NCBI GenBank assembly: GCA_016931365.1 | Contig: JAFGEY010000185.1 | Coordinates: 1-5,847, forward strand | From: Anaerolineae bacterium | Lineage (GTDB): Bacteria; Chloroflexota; Anaerolineae; JAFGEY01 | Direction of reading: 5' to 3' | DNA length: 5,847 nt | Shown: positions 1 to 4,296 of the stretch, piece after piece | How the letters are laid out: each line of letters begins with the position of its first letter | Position numbering within the stretch: position 1 is the first letter of the stretch | Position numbers and translations under genes: made by a program | The notes under the pieces: generated by a model | The model's input: the letters and a program-made list of their open reading frames with translations, nothing else | What the model was told of the DNA's origin: nothing | Databases searched by the model: none

Positions 1-331
1 ATTGGATGGTTTGTGGGGTAGCCAGGATCAAGGCGCGGGAAGGGGCGTCCAGGCTGTCGGTAGCGGACACAGCGCGCTCGCCGAGGACGGCGCGCTCGCC
101 AAGCGCGGCGCGCAAGCGCGTAAGCGCCTGGCGCAAGGCCTGCAAGGCGGCCGCTTCGGGCTGATCGGGCCACAACAGCCCGGCCAGGCGCGAGCGCGGC
201 TGGGGGGAGTCGGCGTGCAGGGCCAGGTAGGCCAGCAGGGCGCGGGCCGTGTCGGCGTGAAAGTGAGCAATCGGTTGGCCATCCAGGGCGACATGAAAAG
301 AACCGAGCAGGGAAAGGGTCAGGCGGCTCAT
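1..331 (-). CDS. SARP/BTAD-type transcriptional activator, N-terminal part (truncated by window edge)
   Basis: The minus strand reads open from an ATG at 331 to base 2 (110 codons, no stop), so this is the 5' part of a longer gene. The start is backed by a GGGAGG Shine-Dalgarno five to six bases upstream. The protein begins MSRLTLSLLGSFHVALDGQP and continues with ARALLAYLALHA, LAGLLWPDQPEAA and LRQALTRLRAAL. This is the pattern I know from the OmpR-like winged-helix DNA-binding domain that opens SARP/AfsR-like and large BTAD activators; the ILATPQTIQ near the edge matches the segment that precedes the BTAD region. Family members bind direct repeats spaced one helical turn apart and recruit RNA polymerase. 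Such repeats lie just upstream (345-373). The effector domains (BTAD, and possibly NTPase/TPR) lie outside the window. An oddity is a GERAVL-GERAV tandem duplication at residues 78-88. The family is a confident call from motif recall; the target is inferred. Confidence 0.85.
   Translation of the reverse strand, partial: MSRLTLSLLGSFHVALDGQPIAHFHADTARALLAYLALHADSPQPRSRLAGLLWPDQPEAAALQALRQALTRLRAALGERAVLGERAVSATDSLDAPSRALILATPQTIQ
68..100. repeat. Short in-frame tandem duplication in the activator gene
   Basis: The 11-mer GCGCGCTCGCC occurs at 72-82 and again at 90-100, an 18-bp period. In the minus-strand protein this reads GERAVL followed by GERAV. It lies in the linker after the winged-helix domain, where length variation is probably tolerated. 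It looks like a local slippage duplication. Confidence 0.6.
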
Positions 332-344
332 CGAACCTCCCCTC

Positions 345-387
345 GTCACGATCCGGTCACGTTTCGGTCACGCCAGGCTGCTATCAT
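345..387 (+). promoter_or_regulatory. SARP-box promoter: three 11-bp-spaced heptads plus -10
   Basis: GTCACG occurs at 345-350, 356-361 and 367-372, with starts exactly 11 bp apart. Taken as heptamers (345-351, 356-362, 367-373) they have 4-bp spacers. Eight bases after the third heptamer stands TATCAT (382-387), five of six matches to the -10 consensus, and there is no good -35 hexamer. Known SARP regulators (ActII-ORF4, DnrI, AfsR) use heptameric direct repeats at 11-bp spacing with the last one 8 bp from the -10. The match of spacing, orientation and distance is direct; that the divergent activator binds here is inference. Transcription would start near 394 and run into the ABC gene. The repeats also lie between the activator's own promoter and its start codon. 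Confidence 0.65.
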
Positions 388-420
388 GGAAGAAAAGGCG
401 CGCGGAACATCGAGGTGCAT

Positions 421-434
421 GTGTATGAATACAC
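421..434. promoter_or_regulatory. Operator-like palindrome at the start point of the leftward promoter
   Basis: GTGTAT-GA-ATACAC is a perfect 6+6 inverted repeat with a 2-bp centre. It sits 5 bp downstream of the leftward -10 hexamer, so it covers the expected +1 of the activator transcript. It also covers the probable GTG start codon of the rightward ABC gene. A bound dimeric repressor here could block leftward initiation. The binding protein is unknown. Confidence 0.4.
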
Positions 435-978
435 AGACATTATACATCAAATTATCTCAAGTGTTCAAGTGGCGCTGTTGGCAGCGCCGGAGCCACTGGC
501 GCGGCTGTGCGTGCGCGACCTGACCGCCTTTTATGCGGGAACCGCCCAGGGAGTCAGCAACATCGATCTGGACATCCGGCGCGGCGAATTTGTGGTTGTC
601 GCCGGGCGGCATAGCGCGGGCAAGACGACGCTGCTGCGCGCCCTGGCCGGGCAATTGCCCCGGCAGAGCGGCGAAATCCGCTGGAATGGGCAGGTGGTAC
701 AAAACCTGACAGGTCTCTCAGACCTGTCAGGTTTACAAGACGGTCTCCTGATCATCGACGATCTGTCTGCCGCACTGGACGCGCGCGCCGAGCGCGGCCT
801 GTGGGACTGGCTGATCGCGCACAACCTCACCTGCCTGGCGGCGTCGAACCGGCGGGTGGCCTGGCAGCGCGCCGATCGCATCGTCGTTTTGCGAAAGGGG
901 GTGATCGAAGCGGAAGGAAGATTGGCACAGGTGTTGGAAACCAGCGATGAAATGCGCTGGTTGTGGGAAAATGGGTAG
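421..978 (+). CDS. ABC-exporter ATP-binding domain remnant, internally truncated (likely non-functional)
   Basis: The frame is open from a GTG at 415. I prefer the GTG at 421 because GAGGTG (412-417) is well placed as its Shine-Dalgarno site; recognisable homology begins near 493. In order it has IDLDIRRGEF, the Walker A GRHSAGKTT (604-630; the usual third glycine position is Ser), LRALAGQLP and GEIRWNG, then directly Walker B LLIIDDLSAALD (from 745), SNRR at the H-loop position with Asn for His (844-852), and a typical exporter tail (RADRIVVLRKGVIEAEG, ETSDEMRWLW). From recall, related half-exporter ATPases have a membrane domain before this and about 80-90 residues between GEIRWNG and Walker B carrying the Q-loop and LSGGQ signature. 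Both are absent. The gap is filled by a 33-bp palindrome in frame. ATP hydrolysis is therefore unlikely; it may be a decaying pseudogene or a repurposed nucleotide binder. A SARP-box promoter lies upstream. Confidence 0.7.
   Translation: MYEYTDIIHQIISSVQVALLAAPEPLARLCVRDLTAFYAGTAQGVSNIDLDIRRGEFVVVAGRHSAGKTTLLRALAGQLPRQSGEIRWNGQVVQNLTGLSDLSGLQDGLLIIDDLSAALDARAERGLWDWLIAHNLTCLAASNRRVAWQRADRIVVLRKGVIEAEGRLAQVLETSDEMRWLWENG
439..468 (-). promoter_or_regulatory. Sigma-70-type promoter for the activator gene
   Basis: On the minus strand TTGAAC (468-463) and a perfect TATAAT (444-439) are separated by 18 bp, in an AT-rich island within otherwise GC-rich DNA. Transcription would begin near 432 and give a leader of about 100 nt before the activator ATG at 331. 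The promoter lies inside the first codons of the opposing ABC reading frame, so the two 5' ends would overlap by some 40 nt. Confidence 0.6.
702..734. repeat. Perfect 33-bp palindrome inside the ABC gene
   Basis: The arms AAACCTGACAGGTCT (702-716) and AGACCTGTCAGGTTT (720-734) are exact reverse complements around a CTC loop. It is translated in frame (roughly NLTGLSDLSGL) and sits where the Q-loop and signature region of an ABC ATPase should be. CCTGACAGGT-type palindromes are, to my recollection, dispersed in several bacterial genomes including Chloroflexota; copy number here cannot be judged from one window. It could be a mobile palindromic element or the scar of a deletion. It is not a terminator, since no T-run follows. 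Confidence 0.85.
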
Positions 979-1004
979 GTCACGCTTGCCGTGTGACTCA
1001 TTGG

Positions 1005-1033
1005 CTCGCTCCCACGCTCTGCGCGGGAACGAG
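1005..1033. repeat. Imperfect palindrome, dispersed-repeat type, in the spacer before the surface-protein gene
   Basis: Arms CTCGCTCCCACGC (1005-1017) and GCGCGGGAACGAG (1021-1033) pair at 11 of 13 positions around a TCT loop. The two mismatches are C-A and A-C in a plus-strand RNA but become G-U pairs in a minus-strand RNA. The sequence resembles the GTTCCCACGC-GCGTGGGAAC palindromes seen between genes in many bacteria (recall, not searched). A weaker hairpin, GTCACGC with GTGTGAC (979-997), precedes it. Neither is followed by a T-run. Apart from these and the Shine-Dalgarno AGGAAAG of the next gene, I see no clear promoter in 979-1053. Confidence 0.6.
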
Positions 1034-1053
1034 AGACAGAAAGGAAAGCTCAA

Positions 1054-2955
1054 ATGAAGAGATTCGCCTGGATTTTAACCATCGTTGCCCTGCTGGCCGC
1101 GCTGCTAACTCTGCCGGCGGCAGCCCAAGGCCCCGTCCCGGCTACTTGGACCCAACCGAGTTACGGCTTTAGCGCCCCGCCGGTCTTTACCCCGCTGGGT
1201 GCGGATCGCTGCCTGCTCAAACTCAGTTGGACGATCAAACATGCCGGCGACATGCAAGGCGACCTGATCGCCGAAACCTGGTCGTTTATGGACGTGCCGT
1301 GCTTTGACGAGAACGGCAATCCCCCGGCGCCGAATTCCGTGCCGGAGACCTGGGTCTCCACAGGTACGTTCACCGGCGCCGTCAAGGGCAAGTCGGGCAC
1401 CTACCAGTTCATCGAATATCGCCAGATGTGGCCCGCCGCAGCCGGCGAGGTGTACTGGCAGGCCACCGGCGTCAGTGGGCTGAACGCCACCGGTGAGCTG
1501 TCCAACATGAGCCTGGTCAGCGATTACCAGGTCCGCCAGGGCGATCTGCCCATCCTGGGCGGCTGGGTGGATTTCACCCCCGGCGCGTTCCGCGACTTGA
1601 AAATGTCCTTGTATGGCACGTACAATAGCATCCCATTCTTCAAATATACGGGCACGTTCCACGGCGTGGCTGCCGGCGGCCCCTACAGTGCGCCGTTCGA
1701 GCTGGTGCTGCCGGGCCATCCGGCTTTGGGCAACGGGCGGCTGGTCTTTGAGCCGATCCATCCCACCGGCGGTGTGCATGGGCGCAACGACTTTTTGACC
1801 CCCGAATTTCTGTTCAACAGCGGATTTAGCAGCGCGGCGGTGTGCTATGGGCAGCCAGAACCTGGGGCCATCCCCAACCATCCCTGCCAGCCCTTCAGCG
1901 GGGCGGCCGCCGACGGCGACCAGATCATGGTGGACTTTGTACATGCCCTGCGCTCCGACCCGGTGATCTCGACCCTGGTGGGCGGGCCGACCAAGATATA
2001 TGCCTTTGGCATCGCCCACACCGCCGAGCCGATGGATCGCATCCTGCACACCGAGGCCGGGAAAGGGCTGTTCGATTTCACCGAACTGGTCTCGTTGTGG
2101 TGGTTCAACGCGAGCGCACACTCACTGCCCTCCACCGACGCCGGGCGGGTGCTGGTGCTGCAAACCGAGGCCGACGTCCTCAACCTGAACGGGGCGGCCG
2201 CGCGCGGCAGCGGCCCTATGTATCGCTCGTATGACATCGCCGGCGCGCCGGGCGTGCCCGACGATCCGCATCTTTATCCTGCCTTTCCAGAATCGCCGGC
2301 AAGTCCGATCCCGCCATTGGCCGGCACCTCACCGCTCAACTGGACGCCGACGGTGCGCGCCGTGTTCCTGGCCGGCGACCGTTGGGCGGTAGAGGGCAAA
2401 GAACCGCCCGCCAGTGTGACCCTGCAAGGCAACGCGGCCGCCGCCGACGGCCTGGCCCGTGACCAGAACGGCAACGCCCTGGGCGGCATCCGCTACCCCG
2501 ACCTGGAAGTGGGACGCGGCACGTTCAAGGCGGTGGACTTTGCCTTGCCGGTCGAGGGGCTGCCCAAGGGCTTTCCGCTCTACGGCGCATTCACCGACCT
2601 GGCCTGCATGTCTTTGCCCGATGGCAGCGTCCGCTTTTGGGACCACAACGTCTATGTGGAGCGGTTCACCAATCAGGCCAACAAACTGGTGTCCGATGGC
2701 TTTCTGTTGCGAGAGGACGCCGACCGGCTGATCGCTGCGGCGCAGGCGTCGAACATCGGCAAACCAGAGTCATGTGCGGCTGGCAAAACGACAGCCGTAC
2801 CTGCATCCGCTCCTGTGGCCGCGCCCGAACCGCAGACGCTGCCCGAAACAGGCCAACACAACGCCGCACAGGCAGTCTGGTTGCTGGCGCTGACCGGCGC
2901 AATGCTGACCGGCGCGGGCGCGCTGGCCCGGCGTTGGGCCAGGTCGCGCCGCTGA
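1054..2955 (+). CDS. Secreted LPXTG-anchored protein with a degenerate alpha/beta-hydrolase-like domain
   Basis: The ATG at 1054 follows AGGAAAG at good spacing. The 633-residue product starts with a Sec signal peptide (MKRF, hydrophobic 5-20, probable cleavage after A24 in PAAAQG). Residues about 28-175 form a separate beta-rich segment (GTFTGAVKGKSGTY, GLNATGELS), weakly like DUF3224-type barrels. Residues about 200-500 resemble the alpha/beta hydrolase domain family (Abhydrolase_10): GNGRLVFEPIHPTGG, YAFGIAHTAEP, LVLQTEADV, YRSYDIAGAPGVP and AGDRWAVEGKEPPAS line up with recalled family blocks. The usual nucleophile motif GxSxS reads GIAHT (Ala321), and the usual AGxxH reads AGAPG (Gly400), so catalysis is doubtful. 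A Pro/Ala linker (581-595) leads to LPETG (596-600), a hydrophobic stretch and RRWARSRR, a complete sortase sorting signal. It probably sits on the cell wall as a binding or structural protein. An intrinsic terminator follows directly. Confidence 0.75.
   Translation: MKRFAWILTIVALLAALLTLPAAAQGPVPATWTQPSYGFSAPPVFTPLGADRCLLKLSWTIKHAGDMQGDLIAETWSFMDVPCFDENGNPPAPNSVPETWVSTGTFTGAVKGKSGTYQFIEYRQMWPAAAGEVYWQATGVSGLNATGELSNMSLVSDYQVRQGDLPILGGWVDFTPGAFRDLKMSLYGTYNSIPFFKYTGTFHGVAAGGPYSAPFELVLPGHPALGNGRLVFEPIHPTGGVHGRNDFLTPEFLFNSGFSSAAVCYGQPEPGAIPNHPCQPFSGAAADGDQIMVDFVHALRSDPVISTLVGGPTKIYAFGIAHTAEPMDRILHTEAGKGLFDFTELVSLWWFNASAHSLPSTDAGRVLVLQTEADVLNLNGAAARGSGPMYRSYDIAGAPGVPDDPHLYPAFPESPASPIPPLAGTSPLNWTPTVRAVFLAGDRWAVEGKEPPASVTLQGNAAAADGLARDQNGNALGGIRYPDLEVGRGTFKAVDFALPVEGLPKGFPLYGAFTDLACMSLPDGSVRFWDHNVYVERFTNQANKLVSDGFLLREDADRLIAAAQASNIGKPESCAAGKTTAVPASAPVAAPEPQTLPETGQHNAAQAVWLLALTGAMLTGAGALARRWARSRR
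2839..2952 (+). other. Sortase sorting signal (LPETG, membrane stretch, basic tail)
   Basis: Codons 596-633 encode LPETG, a short polar link, about 18 hydrophobic residues (AVWLLALTGAMLTGAGALA) and a tail with five arginines. All three parts are in the canonical order and at the very C-terminus. Sortases cut between T and G and link the protein to the cell envelope. No sortase gene is in the window. Confidence 0.85.
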
Positions 2956-2971
2956 GTTGATGCGTGCACAG

Positions 2972-3010
2972 ACCGGGACGAAAGGCATATCCCTTTCGCC
3001 CCGGTTTTTT
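2972..3010 (+). terminator. Intrinsic terminator after the surface-protein gene
   Basis: A 14-bp stem (2972-2985 with 2992-3005, one A-C mismatch at 2978/2999) closes a CATATC loop and is followed by six T residues (3005-3010). It begins 16 bases after the stop codon, so it should end the surface-protein transcript and insulate ada. Bases 3011-3049 hold nothing I recognise. Confidence 0.88.
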
Positions 3011-3049
3011 GCGCCTGGCGCGGCCAGCCTGGGCGTTGAATGAGAGGGT

Positions 3050-3102
3050 GAAAAACCGATTGCTTTTGCCGCCTCCGGGACATATAATGATCAGAAAAAC
3101 CG
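3050..3102. promoter_or_regulatory. Direct repeats GAAAAACCG bracketing the ada promoter
   Basis: GAAAAACCG occurs at 3050-3058 and 3094-3102, 44 bp apart, flanking the -35/-10 region. An inverted pair CCTCCGG (3072-3078) and CCGGAGG (3100-3106) overlaps the second copy and the Shine-Dalgarno site. In E. coli, methylated Ada binds just upstream of the -35 element to activate its own gene, and the left copy is in that position here. The sequence is not the E. coli Ada box, so the assignment as a control site is inference. Confidence 0.35.
3060..3088 (+). promoter_or_regulatory. Promoter of ada
   Basis: TTGCTT (3060-3065) and a perfect TATAAT (3083-3088) are 17 bp apart. Transcription would start near 3095 and leave a leader of about 17 nt that contains the GGAGG Shine-Dalgarno site (3102-3106). 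The poor -35 with a perfect -10 fits a promoter that depends on an activator such as Ada itself. Confidence 0.65.
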
Positions 3103-3111
3103 GAGGTACGG

Positions 3112-4185
3112 ATGCACAATTCAATGAAATCCTTTGACACCGATCAATCTCGCTGGGATGCCCTGACGCAGCGCGATCCGGAAGCGGGTAGCGCGTTTTT
3201 CTACGGTGTGACGACCACCGGCATTTACTGCCGGCCGGGCTGCGCGTCGAGGCTGCCCAAGCGCGAACATGTCCGTTTTTTCGACACGTGTCAGGAAGCC
3301 GAAGCGGCAGGTTTTCGCCCCTGTAAGCGCTGTACGCCGAATGTTGAGGATCAAAACGCAGCGCAACGTAACGCTGTGATTCGTGCCTGCGAGATCATTC
3401 AGGCATCGGAAAAAGCGCCCGCGCTGGCTGCGTTAGCTGAAACGGTGGGATTCAGCCCATCCCATTTTCATCGCTTATTCATAAAGATGATCGGCGTGAC
3501 GCCTAAACAGTATGCGATCCAGGTGCGCGCCGATCGCCTGCGCGCGGGCCTGGAGACGGCATCGACGGTCACGGATGCCGTCTATGAGGCCGGGTTTGCG
3601 TCGAGCAGCCGTTTTTACGAGGGCGCGGGCGAGACGTTGGGCATGAAGCCAGCAGCCTATCGCAAAGGCGGGCAAGGGATGCGCATTCGATTCGCCATCG
3701 CGGCGTGCGACCTGGGCTGGGTCTTGATCGCGGCGACGGAGGCCGGCATCTGCGCGGTCGAGTTCGGGGACGAGCCGCAGGCGTTAGAAGCGCGCATAAG
3801 GGCCCGATTCAGCAATGCCGCGTTCATCGAACGCGATGCCGATTTTGACCGCTGGGTCGCGCAGCTCCTGGGGTTTCTGAAATTGCCTGCACAGACCCTC
3901 GATCTGCCGCTGGACATCCAGGGCACGGCTTTTCAGCGGCGTGTGTGGGCGGCCTTGCGCGACATTCCGTTGGGCACGACGGCCAGTTACGCCCAAATTG
4001 CTGTGCAGATCGGCAATCCCCAGGCTGCGCGCGCCGTGGCCCAGGCCTGCGCGGCGAACCCGACGGCGGTGGTGATTCCCTGCCATCGCATCGTGAGACA
4101 GGATGGCGCGTTGGGCGGCTATCGCTGGGGCGTCGAACGCAAGCAAAGGTTGGTCGAGCGAGAGGCGCAAGCGGCCGACGAGTAG
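3112..4185 (+). CDS. ada: Bifunctional Ada: methylation-sensing AraC-type regulator and O6-alkylguanine-DNA alkyltransferase
   Basis: This is a complete 357-residue Ada, near the E. coli length of 354. Residues 1-78 are the zinc domain that takes methyl groups from DNA phosphotriesters: GIYCRPGC (C40, C44) and FRPCKRC (C71, C74); C40 corresponds to the E. coli acceptor C38. Residues about 85-185 are an AraC-type double helix-turn-helix (VGFSPSHFHRLFIKMIGVTP, then AGFASSSRFY). Residues about 190-350 are the alkyltransferase, with FQRRVWAALRDIPLGTTASY and the active-site VIPCHRIV, where C324 accepts the alkyl group from O6-alkylguanine or O4-alkylthymine. Both acceptors are spent once used. Phosphotriester methylation normally turns Ada into an activator of its own gene. 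The ATG at 3112 has GGAGG 5 nt upstream; an ATG at 3124 is an unlikely alternative. All key residues are present, so I expect it to be functional. Confidence 0.97.
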   Translation: MHNSMKSFDTDQSRWDALTQRDPEAGSAFFYGVTTTGIYCRPGCASRLPKREHVRFFDTCQEAEAAGFRPCKRCTPNVEDQNAAQRNAVIRACEIIQASEKAPALAALAETVGFSPSHFHRLFIKMIGVTPKQYAIQVRADRLRAGLETASTVTDAVYEAGFASSSRFYEGAGETLGMKPAAYRKGGQGMRIRFAIAACDLGWVLIAATEAGICAVEFGDEPQALEARIRARFSNAAFIERDADFDRWVAQLLGFLKLPAQTLDLPLDIQGTAFQRRVWAALRDIPLGTTASYAQIAVQIGNPQAARAVAQACAANPTAVVIPCHRIVRQDGALGGYRWGVERKQRLVEREAQAADE

Positions 4186-4204
4186 CTGTTTTTCAGATTG
4201 TGAC

Positions 4205-4233
4205 TTGGTGTTTTCACCACTTTGTGGTAAAAT
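4205..4233 (+). promoter_or_regulatory. Candidate promoter for uup, overlapped by an inverted repeat
   Basis: TTGGTG (4205-4210) and TAAAAT (4228-4233) are 17 bp apart. The inverted repeat TTTT-C-ACCAC-TTT-GTGGT-AAAA (4211-4232, one bulged base) fills the spacer and most of the -10, so it may be an operator. Transcription would start near 4240, upstream of the hairpin at 4251. The -35 is weak. Confidence 0.45.
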
Positions 4234-4250
4234 CCTATCGTAAAACTCAG

Positions 4251-4275
4251 ACCCCGCCAATTCCGGCGGGGTTTT
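4251..4275 (+). terminator. Intrinsic terminator between ada and uup (possible uup leader attenuator)
   Basis: ACCCCGCC (4251-4258) pairs with GGCGGGGT (4265-4272) around AATTCC, and a run of four T (4272-4275) follows. It ends 66 bases after the ada stop begins to be cleared and only 21 bases before the uup ATG. The simple reading is the ada terminator. If the promoter at 4205-4233 is real, the hairpin also lies in the uup leader and could act as an attenuator. I see no leader peptide ORF between 4240 and 4251. Confidence 0.75.
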
Positions 4276-4296
4276 GTCTGCTTGAGGAATATCGCA

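Noticed and set aside
28..294. Leftward 88-codon open frame
   Set aside because: It overlaps the activator in a different frame of the same strand and gives a Pro/Ala/Arg-rich product typical of a GC-rich shadow frame.
445..464. TTGAGA as an alternative -35 for the leftward TATAAT
   Set aside because: It is only 10 bp from the -10, too close for sigma-70; TTGAAC at 18 bp fits better.
2..523. Rightward 173-codon open frame at the left edge
   Set aside because: It is antisense to the activator coding sequence, has a low-complexity Gly/Gln/Arg-rich product with no recognisable motif, and runs through the control region. The minus-strand frame has clear family motifs and a Shine-Dalgarno site.
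978..984. Single GGTCACG copy after the ABC stop, matching the SARP heptad
   Set aside because: There is no second copy 11 or 22 bp away and no -10 hexamer 8 bp downstream, so it does not meet the SARP-box pattern; it more likely belongs to the small 979-997 hairpin.
1105..2121. Leftward 338-codon frame opposite the surface-protein gene
   Set aside because: Antisense shadow; the plus strand has signal peptide, domain blocks and sorting signal in one frame.
1900..2450. Several GCGGCCGC octamers in the surface-protein gene and elsewhere
   Set aside because: They encode Ala-Ala runs in GC-rich codons and show no regular spacing, so composition explains them.
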